This document shows, in pieces, positions 45,581 through 57,964 of a stretch of 64,000 nt of DNA. Source of the stretch: Neoceratodus forsteri (lineage: Eukaryota; Chordata; Ceratodontiformes; Ceratodontidae); contig CM057459.1 of NCBI GenBank assembly GCA_016271365.2, positions 485,225,501-485,289,500 on the forward strand, read 5' to 3'. Numbering within the stretch: the first letter of the stretch is position 1; every line of letters starts with the position of its first letter. The notes under the pieces are model-generated. The model saw nothing but the letters and a program-made list of their open reading frames with translations, was not told the DNA's origin and ran no database searches. A program made the translations under genes and the position numbers.

Positions 45581-46383
45581 TCCTTCCCTCCATTATTTAC
45601 ACTTAACTTAAACATAACCTCAGTTTCTTATCAGACAGTCTGTACAGCAATAGCTGGATACCATGTGTGACCCTACTAGCTTGCTTCCAAGTCCTTCTTT
45701 ACCCTGTTGGTCCCTAGCTTGCTAGCTCAGTAACTCAATAACTGTATGTAGCCCATTTCAGTTTCTCAGCATTTTCCTCTATATAAATGCTTATTCTCTG
45801 AATGGCAGATAGTGACAACTAATGCCGTCTTTATCCTTTTCAAGGATAAAGAGATTTGCACTGAATCAAGCAGCCTTGGAGTGACGTCTGACATGGGTGT
45901 GCATTTTGATGTCATAATGTGGAGCATCAAATGACTCATTATTGAGTCACTTTCCCTGCCTGCCTGACCTGCAGCAGCTGCCAAACAACAGCAGCTGTCA
46001 TTGCTATCTAGATAGCCTGAAATTCTTGTTATATTTTTCTCTACATCAAATGTTTTGAGGGATTTAGGAGATTCTTGTGTGCCTTGGTTTTTATATTTTA
46101 TAAACTGTTCCTCTTAAAACTCATTTCTCTTCTATGAAATAGATGTAGACTCATGGGTTTAAGAAATCAGTGGCCCTGGTGGAATTCAAACCCTCAGTTT
46201 GAATCCTGATTTTAAAAAAAATGATTATTTGATGTTACCTTCCACTAGTTATAAATTATATATGCTTACTCTACCATTGTACAGTTAAAAATCATGCTGT
46301 TAACTATATCTATTCCAGTACTACTCAACTGTATATGTAATATGTGTCTACTGAATCTCACCTGAGATATCCCCATTTTATAT
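45581..46383. other. No gene seen
   Basis: AT-rich, nothing recognisable apart from a short open frame on the minus strand near 45770-45980 without motif. Confidence 0.45.
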
Positions 46384-47520
46384 TCAAAAAAGACTGATCA
46401 AATTGCTCTCCTCATTTAGTCTAAATCTGGGTTTATTTAATGTATCCAGTCTGTGAATCCGTTTTGCTTTTTGTAATAAGATCAGTTTTTTTTCCCCACT
46501 TACCTTCCCTTTTGGGTTGGGGACCACTTCAATGCCACTAAAACTTAATTGAGGTATAATATGTTGATTTTATTTAATTTGACTGGATTTGATTTAAATT
46601 GTCTTCCAACCGGAGATGACATATCATCACTTCTCACTGAACTCTTATAGGGTATATAGATAGGGAAAAATTGCAAGACTGGGTGAAGCAGCTCTTATCT
46701 GCCATCAGATTCAATGCTAATATATTTCATGTGTTCAAAAACATGTTTTGTTAATTGCCTCGGGTCATCCCTACATACTGTAAATCAAGCCACACAGACA
46801 TTTTCAAATACAGTGGCATCCCCCAGGATGAGACTCACTTTTTAAGCACTGTGCAGTATGCTGCAGCAGACCTACTGAATAAAGCAATGTGATTTCAATG
46901 GCAATTAGTCCCTTTTGTCATGCAGGAAACTGTGGCATTCACTTTATCCTGCAGCGTCACATTTTCCTGCATGACAAAAGGGACTAATTGCCATTGAAAT
47001 TACATTGCTTTATTCAGTAGATCTGCTGCAGCATTCTGCAGAGTGCTGCAAAGTGCTGCAGAATTGGGTTTCATTCTGGGGACGCCACCGTATATATTAA
47101 GTGTGATATTTGTCATGTAATAAAATCTTTGATGAATATTTTTTTCATCTCTTGCTGTTTATTAAATTTTTTAAATCTGTATATGTGGGAACACTGCATG
47201 TACTTCCCACATGGGAAACTGCCAATATGTTTCCAGGAAACCAACCAGTTCTTGTCTTCCTTTCTGGTTGTCTGTGAATACAGTAGCATAATTGATTCTT
47301 TAAGCTTCTTTAGCTTTTTTGCTTTTATCAAGGGCTTCTCCTTAAAAGCATTTTCACCCTGACAGTAGAACAATAATACTCCCCAATGTTTAATTACATT
47401 TTTTATCCTAAAGTGAAACTCTGAAAATGTTGTGGTTAGTAACACTTTTCTATTGTATCCACTCTCTAAAAATGCCTGAGTCTTGTTTTGCACTTTTGTA
47501 ATCATCATTTTCATTATTAT
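46384..47520 (-). pseudogene. Penelope-like element: RT C-terminus, linker and GIY-YIG endonuclease, split by a MITE
   Basis: Minus strand 47514-47113 encodes the end of a Penelope-type RT region (NVIKHWGVL, EKPLIKAKKLKKLKES). The linker GSFPCGKYMQCSHI follows, with the C-x-x-C-like pattern placed before the GIY-YIG domain, and then IKDFIT followed by TGA where Cys is expected. The MITE 46811-47090 interrupts right after the ATA TA(T) codons. Past it the frame continues KCLCGLIY, (frameshift) YVGMTRGQLTKHVFEHMK, and ends KAKRIHRLDTLNKP...NEESNLISLF with stop at 46384. The order (CPC-GLIYVGMT, then H-x-x-E-H) is that of the GIY-YIG domain of vertebrate Penelope-like elements such as Neptune. 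N-terminal RT is not recognisable upstream. Confidence 0.8.
46811..47090. mobile_element. 280-bp palindromic MITE with TA target duplication (mariner/Tigger-type)
   Basis: Ends CAGTGGCATCCCCCAGGATG and the inverted CATTCTGGGGACGCCACCG are flanked by TA (46809-46810, 47091-47092). The arms pair over ~115 bases each (e.g. AATGGCAATTAGTCCCTTTT and its complement) around a centre near 46950. TA duplication and such TIRs fit Tc1/mariner-pogo derivatives. It sits inside the Penelope-like frame, and joining the flanks at a single TA restores the reading there. Confidence 0.88.
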
Positions 47521-48914
47521 TTATTTTCATTCTCATGAACTCGCCCTTCAGAATATTCTCTATAAAGTGTCTAGGGTGAAAGCTACTGGCCTGCAATACT
47601 GTGCTCTTATCATTGTGGCAGACACAATGAATACAAAAGCCCTTAGGGCCTATTGACCCATCCTACCATGGCAGATACATTGTTTTACAAACAAACAGAC
47701 AAACAAAAAAAGCTCTTTGCAGTTGACTGACTTGCCAAATTGTGCACTTCGTTTGAGAAAGCCAATCGGGGCCGACTGACCCACTATGTCTGGCCCATTG
47801 TTTAAATCAGGATGAAAAGTGGTGAGGACATTGTTTTACCTGGACAGGGACAGCATTCAGGAGGCAAGAGGGATTGGTGACACTAGGTGGGGGTACTTTA
47901 ATATGCAGACTGGGGTGGCACCTGGGAGGCAGGCAGAACTGATGACAGTGGGTGGGACTGTTTTGAATGTTGACGTACGGGGAGAAGTGGGGTTTAGATC
48001 TAAGGTGACAGATATCTATGTATAGAATGAGTAAGGGATAGCACAGTAATCCAATGCATACTTGACTGTGGATACCAAAAGTAGTATGCATCAGTTCTGC
48101 TGCCACTTTCCTATTTTTCTCCTGAATGCATGACGCCTCGCATACTATACTATAGCTATTCTTTACTGCCATAAAAATAATGTTGCCATCAAATATCTCA
48201 ATAGCTTTGAGTTAAAGTTCTTGAGCACTATCTTGCTGGGTGATGAATAAGAGCTGTAAGTTCTGACATATTGTAAGTGTCTATGTCTCTGGACTGATAA
48301 TACGTTGTCCTTTCCAATTCCAAGCACATAGATAAATTGCATAAAAAGTGAATACAAAACTCAGTGTCTTTTATGGAACAAAAATATTTTATTATTTAAG
48401 GTCAGGAAAAGGTTGATATAGGCTACATTCATACCCCAGTTGGATTATGATAATTCCATTTTAATAAACAGTGTCCAATTTTAACTAGTCAAGCTGGGTG
48501 GTATGCTACCACAAAGCCATACAGTTTAAAATTGTCCAGCACAACAGAACACTTCTTAGTTCCCTGAATGCAGCTTTGAAGAGAACATCTCTAACCACCA
48601 AGAAGCTAAAGAATATTTTTGGTCCTACAAAGCCAAAGGTGATCTGCCTCTGAGCATTGCAAAAAAAATAGGGCTCTGCATATATGTTCAGAAGTTACTC
48701 CTATTTGTTCTTTGAAACACCCAGACCACGTGCACTATGGAAAAATGGTAGCTGGCTTTCGTGTGCCTAGGCTTTGTAATAAGCTATGTCATGAAATAAG
48801 GGCTTTTTAATAAACAACATTGTGCAATGGAAATGGAAAGGAAACAGTTTTCAAATCCCTGATTGAAACTCATTATACTGATAAATGTAACTGTTCTTAT
48901 TTATGTTACCACAG
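47521..48914. other. No gene seen
   Basis: Noncoding. The part next to 47520 may be more of the Penelope-like element, but I could not read RT motifs there. Confidence 0.4.
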
Positions 48915-51000
48915 AGAAATAGAATTTGATAGCAAATAAGGACTGTTTGGCCCATGTAGTTTGCCCATTTCTCCCTACCTACACTATTACCACAGACAGT
49001 GCCTGATTCACAGCTTTTTCTCCTTCCCCCTTCCTTTCTACTATGATTCTCTTGTGCTTATTCCATGCATTCTTGAACCCCCACCACTGATTTTGCCCCC
49101 AGCACCTCCACTGGAAGGCTGTTCCAGGAATCCACTACTCTTTCTGTGAAGAAGTACTTCCTCAAGTCTCTCCTGAATTTACCCCTCTCCAGCTTCATAG
49201 CACCTCCCCTTATTCTTGAGCACATTTGCATCTAAAAAATACTTCCTTCCTGTACCTTATTTACCTTCATGAGGTATTTAAAGGTCTCTGTCACTCCCTT
49301 CTCCCTACTCTGTACTATGGTACACATATTGAGGTCCTTTATTCTCTCCTCATAAGGCTTTTAATTCAGATCCTGCATCATTTTAGCTGCCCTCCTCTGG
49401 ACCACCTTTACTCTGTCTATGTCTTTCCCGAGATGTGGTCTCCAGAAATGGACACAGTACTCTAGATGGGGTCTTACCACTGATCTATACAGACGCAACA
49501 CCACCTTCCTCTTTCTGCTGTTGATACCCCTCCTGATGCACCCAAGAATCCCACTAGGTCTCCTTACTGCCTTGTTGCACTGCCTGGCCACCTTTAGGTC
49601 ATCCAATATGATTACATCCAGGTCTCTTTCCTGATTGATGGTCATCAATACCAACACTCCATGATTTTATACTCTGCTCCTGGGTTTCTGTGCCCTAAGT
49701 GCATCATTTTGCACTATTTTGCATTGATATGCAGCTGTAATACTCTTGATTACTCCTTTAGTTTTCTTAGGTCTCTGCTCATCGTTTTTACACACATCCC
49801 AGAGTGTCCACCCTATCGCAGATTTTGGTGTCATCCACAAAGAGGAAGTCTTTCTCTTTCAGTTTCTCTGGAATGTCACTTATAGATGTAAAGAGGACCG
49901 GTTGCAGCACTGATCCCTGAGGCACCCCACTGGCAACCCTTCCTTCTTCAGAGTGAACTCCCTTTATCACCACCCTCTTTTGCCTATCCGCTAACCAATT
50001 TCTTATCCACTTTACCACCTTTTGACCTACTCCTAAGCTACCCAGCTTGCTTATTAATCTCCTGTGTGGAATAGTGTCCTAATCCTTACTGAAATCTAGT
50101 TAACCATGTCCACTGCTCCACCCTGATCTAAATCCTTTGTCACACAGTCAGAGAAATCAATCAGTTTAATTTGATGTGTTCTCCTCCTTGTGAAATCAGG
50201 CTGCCTCAAGTTGTGTAATGCACTGGATTCAAGATATTACACAGTCCTTTCCTTCAGCAGTGATTCCAGTAAATTTCCCACCACCAACATCAAGCTGACT
50301 GGTCTATAATTGCCAGCCTCCTCCCTGCTATCACTTTTGTGTAGTGGGACTACATCCGCCCATCTCCAGTCATCTGGAACCATTCTTGTTTCCACTCAGC
50401 TGTTAAATGGAACTGCAAGATGAGCAGCCAGTATTTCTATGAGCCCCTCAATACCCTTGGATTCACCACATCTGGCACCCCATGTAGCCCCCTTGCTTTG
50501 TTCACCTTTCAATTAGCAAACCCCTTCAGGACTCTCGCTTTCAAAAAAGGACTAGTGTCCACCCTCCTCACTTCAATGCTTCTATTACTTTTTTGTGGCC
50601 CCATCCCTTCTCCTTCCTCTGTGAACACTGAACAAAAGTATTTGTTCAGGATGTTTGTCTTTTCCTGGTCCACCTCTGCACAGCCCCCTTTTCCTTTTTA
50701 ACCTTACAGTCCTACACCCACTTTTCCTATTTTCATTGACATATCTAAAAAGTGTCTTGTCCCCTTTCCTTACCTCTTGGGCTATTCTTTCTTCAGTTTT
50801 TGATTTTGCACTCCTTACTGCTTTCCCTGCTTCCCTCTGTTTCCCCTGATAGATGTCCCTATCCTACTCTCTCAGCATCTCCTTGTACTTCTTGAGTGCT
50901 GACCTTTAAGCCATTACCTTTTCAGTCACCTCTTTCGAGAACCAAAGCAGTCTCTTTTTCTTCTTGCTTTTGCTGTCTTGTTTGATGCAGAGGTTTGCTG
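48915..51000 (-). mobile_element. CR1 LINE, 5'-truncated (EN-RT linker, RT, 3' UTR)
   Basis: 3' UTR signature at 48915-48970 (AAATAGAATTTGATAGC, GGACTGTTTGGCCCA). Minus strand RT C-terminus 49657-49361 (QERDLDVIILDDLKVARQC, RPHLEYCVHFWRPH) and 50018-49788 (IRNWLADRQKRVV, GSVLQPVLF, FLFVDDTKICDRVDT, so YADD reads FVDD). The earlier RT and pre-RT linker extend to about 51000. Internal stops throughout. Confidence 0.85.
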
Positions 51001-51641
51001 CCTTTACAATGCTCTTTGTGTAGAAATATTTTCTCTGTATAGTTTTCAAGATCCTACCCTGCACTTGCTACTGGTGATCCCTGATATTGTGTTGGTTATT
51101 ATCCTGTGACACTTTTGCAGACCAAGCCTGCAAAACTGATGAAGAATAAGTATTGCTTGAGAGGAGACCAAAATCTAAATCTATTAAGGTCATTAGATAA
51201 ATGAAAATAAAGTTGAATATTACACAATTTCTAATTAAATGCTGTATAGTAATACAAACATTCAGAAAAAGTTTAAGAATATTTTTACAAAATTTGTTTC
51301 TTAAACCATCATGTATTTTTATGATTTTTTAAAAAATAAAATGTTTTATTCGTTTTTCACCAAACATGATACAATCAGTGGATGAGAGCCCATCCATTAA
51401 CATAAAAACATCTTACAACATGCTTATTTTTCATATAATTCCAAAGCTTAGACCACCACAACTGAATAACTAGCATCCCATTCATAAATATATACAAATA
51501 AACAGAGGCCCAGGGCACTCCCTCTTAAAGATCCATAAACAAAAACAGAATACATCTTCACGCAATGTGGTATCACAAAGAAAAATCAAAACAGCTAGGG
51601 AGGAGAAAGAAAAACCTTTAAGCCATGATCCACAATAAGTC

Positions 51642-52282
51642 ACTAACAAGATGCTGGGTTGTATTGCAAGATGCTTAGCCTCCAGGAGGGGGAAGGTGAT
51701 CATGCCGCTATACAGGTCACTGGTTTGACCACACCTGGAGTACTGCATGCAGTTCTGGTGACTATACCTGAAGAAGTACATTAGGATACTGGAGGGGGTG
51801 CAGTGCAGGGCAAAACAAATAATCCAGGGGCTAGGATTCTTACCTTATGAGAGCAGGCTGAGGGAGCTAAACATGTACTCCCAGGAGGAGAGGAGGGATA
51901 AGGGGAACATGATTGAAACCTTCAAGTACATGAAGAGAATAAATAAGGTAGAAACAGAGGGGCTTTTTAAATTAAGGAGGGGGAGACACACTCAAGGGCA
52001 CAATCTGAGAATGGAAGGGGTAAGGTTCAGGAGGGAAATGAGGAGACACTTTTTCATGGAGAGGATGGTGTCTGGGTGGAACACATTGGCAGAGGAAGTA
52101 GTATGCTGTAGAACAGTGGGCTGCTTCAAAAGGGGATGGGACAGGGTAAGGAGAAGGTCACTGGAGGGGGAGGGGGAGGGAGGGGCAGCTGTAGTATAAG
52201 GGCTACTAGCTGCACAGTGGAGAAGACTTGATAGACCATAAGGCCTTTATCTGCTGGCAATTTTGTATGTTCATATGTAACC
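51642..52282 (+). mobile_element. CR1 LINE 3' fragment inserted in L1
   Basis: Plus strand KMLGCIARC-like start, PHLEYCMQFW near 51730, the frame from 51798 (ESRLRELNMYSQEERRDKGN), FFMERMVSGWNTLAEEVV near 52055, and the 3' UTR ATAAGGCCTTTATCTGCTGG, matching the subfamily of the 41470-45580 element. L1 sequence lies on both sides. Confidence 0.87.
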
Positions 52283-54810
52283 GTAGTGAGCCAGGATATC
52301 TACTACATTTGTCCCTTCTTTTCCAGATAGAAAATGAAGAAAAGGAAGCCAATGACTCCTAAACCTATGTTTTTGAAATCTAAGAGCATCCGTCACTTGC
52401 TCCATAATCAACGTTTTTTGACAGTTTTTTAACCAATGATCCTCTGAAGGAATCATTAGGGTTAACCACAATTGAGTTAGTGTTTTTACGGCTGCTACAA
52501 CCAGAATATAAAATAAATATGTGGCAGTTTTACTTTGAATCCCAGAAGGAGGCAGACCTAAAAACCAAGTCTGAAAAAGAAGGGGCATGTTAATCTCAAA
52601 AATCTTCCCTACTGCATCAGCCACTTTCCTTCAGTACCACTGCAAAAGTGGACAGGTTCATAAAATATGGGTATGAGTTCATTGCACTCCGCAGCTTCTC
52701 CAACACTGGTTCGATTGATGGTGCCCAAGATGTTTACTCATCACCAAGGTATAAAAATATCTTAATACCACCTGCCATCAAAATTCCCACCATGAAGGTG
52801 AGGCCATGGTAGTATGCCCCCCCACCTCCAAATCCAGACCAAATCCTCATCTGCCACATGGATCCCCATCTCCATCTCCCATTTATTTTTAATCTGAACT
52901 AGCTGGTCTTCTTCAAATACCCAAAAGCATTTATAGAACTTGAAAATATGTCCCCCTTTGACAGACTAGGTGTTCATGGAAAGTATGAAAGTTTGTAGAG
53001 GGTTGCCTTCCTCCTGGAGAGATTCTCTCTGCAGAACCTCAGTATAATAGTACCGAATTTGTAGGTATCTAAAAAAGTCCTGAGATGGGTGACCCAATTC
53101 TTCTCAAAGTTCCAAAAATGTCTTAAAACCCCCTCCTTCAAAAAGCTGACCAACCCACTGGAGTTCCTATTCTGCCCACTTTTGAAAGCCATCATCCAAA
53201 TGGCAGGTAATAAAACCCATGCATGAACAAGCGGGAGTCTCTTAACACATTTTAAGATTAAGCTTGAAGATCCTACAAATTTCACACCATAACCGTACCA
53301 TATGTGTTCTCCATGGGTTTGAAATCCTTAGAGAATGAAGAAATGCCTTCTTCACAAATGGAATATTTGATAATTGTATCAGTGGTAAGGCGAAAGATTA
53401 CATGATCACCCAATCAGTGATGGTAATAGAAAGAGAAATAATAAAAGAATGAAGTTGGGCTGCCCAGTAGTGGGCCCTAAAACTGAGCACAGCCAATCCT
53501 CCCTTATCTTTTGGAGCCAAAAGTACAGACCACCTAACCAGCGTTCGTTTCCTTCCTCATATAAACTTAGATAACATACATTTTAAAGATGTCCAAAAAA
53601 CAGTTAGAAGTGGAATGGGTAAAGTCAAAAATAAGAAAAGAAAGCAAGGTAAAATGTTCATACAAACTGTTTCTATCCTACCACTTACTGAGAGGGGGAG
53701 TTCTTTCCAACAAACGCAGTCCTCTTGAACTTCTGATAATAACTTAGTATAATTAATGCTATACAATTGTGTCATATTTCTAGGAATTCATATTCTCAAA
53801 TATTTAACTTCCCCCTTGACCTGTTTGAACCCACAGTTCAGCAAAATAGAACTATCTGCTGGGTGACCCAGGAACATAACCTCCTTTTCAGTATCATTAA
53901 TTTTAAATCCAGAAAGTTGGCCATAATCATTCAACAGAGCCTTAGCTATTGGATTGGAACAAGAGGGATTCAAAAGATAAAGTAATGTATTATCAGCATA
54001 TTGCGATATACACAACTCCTCCCCTGCCACCCATATGCCTTGATATGTCTCTGATTGACGTATCATTGCCACCAAAGGTTCTGCACTTAGGGCAAACAAA
54101 AGCAGAAAGAAAGGGGCATCCTTGCCTGGTGCCCTGCTCTATCCATACCCTGGGGGAGAGGAGCCCATTTACCCTTACTGGTGCCGGTGGAGTATTATAC
54201 ATCTTTCAGAGTCAATTGCAAAACTTTTGACTGAATTGAAATTTATAAAGCATACCCATCAAAAAAAGCCCAGTCAAGGTGGTTGAACACCTTTTCAGCA
54301 TCAATTGATACAACTGCTTCCACCAGCTCCTTTGGCCACTCTTGGGAAGCCAATAATTTCTTAACATTACTCTGCAGATGTCATCCAGTGATAAACCCTG
54401 TTCAGTCTGTGTGGCTAAGGGATGGGAGTACCATTTGCAAACTCAGGCTTATTGCTTTAGTGAATATCTTAGAATCATAACTGAGAAGTGAAATTGGATG
54501 GAAATTCATACATTTGTTAGGCTTCTTCCCTGGTTTTGGCAAAACAGTGATAATTGCCTCACCACAAGAGTCAGGTAAGGCTCCAGATTCATGAGATAAG
54601 TTACAAAGTTTAGTCAACAAAGGAGCTTGTTCAGAGGCAAATGTTTTATAAAATTCAGGAATAAATCCATCTGGGCCTGGTGACTTACCAGATTTCAAAG
54701 TCTTAATAACCCCCAAAATTTCCACTTTCATAAAGGGAGCTTCCAAATTATCACTTTGCAACTAAGAGATGGTGGGTAACTCAAGCCCATTTAAAAAGCT
54801 ATCTATACCG

Positions 54811-55662
54811 CATGATTCAGTACTGGGTCCAGTCCTTTTTAGTGTCTTTATAAGTGACATTGCAGAGGGACTGGAAGGAAAAGTATGCCTCTTTGCAGAT
54901 GATACAAAGATCTGCAACAGGGTTGATACACAAGGAGGCATGGAAAGGATGAGAAGGGACTTGGCAAGGTTGGAGGAATGGTCAGAAGAATGGCAGCTTA
55001 GATTCAATGCAAAGAAGTGCAAAATAATGCACCTGGGAAACAAAAACCCAGGGGAAGATTACACAATGGAGGGGGGAAGTAGTAACAACAACAAAAATGG
55101 AAAGGGACCTGGGGGTGATCATATCAGATGACCTTAAGGTTAGCAAGCAATGTGAGAAGGCAGTAGGGAGGTCTCGGGGGATACTGGGATGTATAGGGAG
55201 AGGCATCACCAGCAGAAAACAGGAAGTTGTTATCCCTCTCTACAGACAGTTGGTGAGACCCCATCTGGACTACTGCATCCAGTTCTGGAGACCTTCTCTC
55301 TGCAAGAACATAGACAGGATGGAGGCAGTCCAGAGGAGGGTAACTACAATGGTGCAGGGTCTGCAAGAGAAGCCATATGAGGAGAGACTAAAGGAGCTTA
55401 ATATGTATACCCTTGAGGAAAGGCGGGAAGGGGGGACATGATAGAAACGTTCAAGTACCTCAGTGGAATCAACAAAGTCCAAGAGGGTACCATCTTTCAG
55501 AAAAACAGATGTTCAAGAACAAGGGGACACAATTTGAAGATAGAGGGAGAACGGCTCTGGGGCAATGTGAGGAAGTATTTTTTCACTGAGCAGGTGGATG
55601 TAGTGGGTAGACTAGGTGGGCCAAGCAGTCCTTATCTGCTGTCAAAGTCTATGTTTCTATCT
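54811..55662 (+). mobile_element. CR1 LINE 3' fragment inserted in L1
   Basis: Plus strand DSVLGPVLFSVFISDIAEGL, LFADDTKICNRV (intact catalytic FADD near 54890), EEWSEEWQLRFNAKKCKI, ERDLGVIISDDLKVSKQC, LDYCIQFWRPS. The 3' UTR has GGGCCAAGCAGTCCTTATCT and ends CTATGTTTCTAT at 55662. Two or three frameshifts only; one of the better-kept CR1 copies. Confidence 0.9.
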
Positions 55663-56910
55663 AACTTCATGATCAGACCCCCTCTCCTTCGAATAAAGAC
55701 ATATATAATAATCACAAAACTCCTTTACAATCTGATGGGGCTTCACATGAGTAGTATAAGATGATGTATCTGTAATGAGAAGAGAGGCATACTGTATCCC
55801 TCTGCAATCTACTTCTGCAGTCGCATGGCTAGGATTTTACCAGCCCAGTGCCTGCCCTCATAATATTTCTGATTCATGAAGCATAAGGAGTTTTCCACCC
55901 TACGCATCTAGTAAGGTCATTTCTAACTTTCTGAATTTGAGACAAGATAGAAGGGTCATGTTTCTGTTTATGGGTGTGTTCTAATTGAAGCAGCTGATCT
56001 TCTAATCTGTTATGATGCTTCCAAAACTCTCTATTCTTAGTCAACGCATAAGAAATCATATGCCCCTGTATCATGGCCTTTTGGCCATTCCATACATTTT
56101 TCAGCAGGGAATCTTTTCCCTCATTTTCTGCTAAATAAAACTGAATAATGACTTAATGAAAAAGACAAAAAAGTGGATCATGAAGCAGACAGGCATTTAA
56201 ATGCCATAACCCATCCATTTTTACCACACCTAGATCTATTCAACCAAATAACAAAGCATAATCTGAAAGTGATATCGGAAGAATACGTATCACCTTAAAG
56301 GTATGTGCCCATTTCTGTTGGGTACAGAACCTATCAAGACGAGCATATGAATTCGACATTGGAGAGTAAAATGTATAGTCCTTAGACATAAGAAATTGCT
56401 GCCGCCATGGATCCACCCAGACCCCTTCAGAAATGAGAGGCCATTATAATTTAGAAGAAGCCCTATTACCTTTCTTAGGAACAAGGGTTCTATCTAAATC
56501 AAGGTGTTCTACACAGTTCCAGTCTCCTGCACTTATCAATTAACCTTCTGGTAAGGAAGCTAAGATGGAAAAAAGTGCAGAAAAAAATCACTTGTCGTGG
56601 GTGTTGGCGCATAGACCAAAATTAAATGGATCATGTGACCTAAATAGGTATCAGTTACCCCAACATACCTCCCCCTGGATAGGTATATACCATCACTGGA
56701 TGAAATGGAAGGCCCCTGCGAATTGAAAAGAGCTACCCAGTTTTCTTGGAAGAGGGATGGGCAGCAGCATCAACCATTTCCACCCATGAACGGCAAAGTT
56801 TATTATGTTCTAAATCTGATACTCTAACTTCTTGTAAGAAACCAATATCACATTTTAAATGATTAACCTCTTGTAAAATCCTGGTGTGCTTAACAACACC
56901 ATTTCTAGGC

Positions 56911-57255
56911 CTGATTCTCAAAGCTTTCAGGGTGACGCAAGTGGCTTGCATCCAAATGATAGGTGCAAAGTACCCCTTGCACCAAACAATGCCCCAGAAG
57001 TACTTCACAAATGCAGGCTATGCCTACCACATGCAGCCTGCACCTAACAGTGCTTGCACCACACACTGTGCTGCAGAATGGCACCAGGGTCTTGCAGCAG
57101 ATGCAGGTTGTTGAATCCCCTGAAGTTCAATTCACAAAACTCCCCCAGAGGTGACATTTCTAAGTACCCTTACACCAGCACTGGCTGGTCTAAGGGACGT
57201 AGAAATTTCACCACCAGGTGAGTGAACCTGGTAGTGGCAATTTGCCATAAAGTCC
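56911..57255. other. Unclassified repeat-like sequence
   Basis: Begins near CCTGATTCTCAAAGCTTTC, a type of end seen in some DNA transposons, and contains repeated GCACC/TGCA phrases. Could be the outer part of the palindromic element that follows; not proven. Confidence 0.3.
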
Positions 57256-57964
57256 CCCCCTCCCAGAACCCCAATCATTGTTACAATAAATCATATATTT
57301 CCCTTTTACCCTGGTAGTCTAGTGGCCTGCCTCCCCAAACCTGATCATTGTTAAAATAAAGAATAACAGTCACCTTTTCCCTGGTAGTCTAGTGCCCTGT
57401 CTCCCCAAACCCTGATCATTGTTAAAATAAATCATAAATGTCCCCTTTACCCTGATAGTCTAGTCGCCCCTCTTGCTGAACCCCTGTCATTGTCACAATA
57501 AATATTAACTTGACCATGTTCCCCTATAGTCTAGTGCCCCAAATCCTGATGACCCCGAAAGTACTGTATCAATTACACCTGGTGGTCTAGTGGTCCTCCA
57601 CACGCCCAGCCATCAGTGTCCTACCACCCCACTCCCGCCAATCTGTAATGGAGTTGGCAACTGGCACTGCCCTCCTCTTACCACCACGGCCAGCCACTGA
57701 CTGAGCTCTGAATGAGTGCATACTGTATATAGTACATGCTCAGTGACTGACAGCTCACTTAGTGCATACTGTATACAGTACATGCTCATTCAGAGCTCAG
57801 TCAGTGGCTGGCCGCAGTGGTGAAAGGTGGGCTGTACCAGTCACCAACTCCCTTATGAGTTGGGGGAGTGGGGTGGAAGGGCACTGCCGAGGGGGTTGGG
57901 GGCCACTAGAGACCACCAGGTGTAATTCATACATTACTTTCAGTGTTACTGGGATGGTGGGGCA

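Larger units (their letters stand above)
51333..56910 (-). mobile_element. L1-type LINE ORF2 and 3' end, with two CR1 insertions
   Basis: Minus strand in order: EN start near 56880 (ILQEVNHLKCDIGFLQEVRV); a charged central part near 56070-55880; the RT pre-domain joining 55043-region IDSFLNGLELPTIS to LQSDNLEAPFMKVEIL across 54775; SGKSPGPDGFIPEFYKTF near 54660; HPISLLSYDSKIFTKAI near 54480; GTRQGCPF near 54130; QYADNTLLYL near 53990 (YADD changed to YADN). The C-terminal region runs through 53285-52270, and the 3' UTR reaches about 51333. The 5' end is cut by other repeats at 56910. CR1 copies at 51642-52282 and 54811-55662 are inserted in the opposite orientation. Confidence 0.82.
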
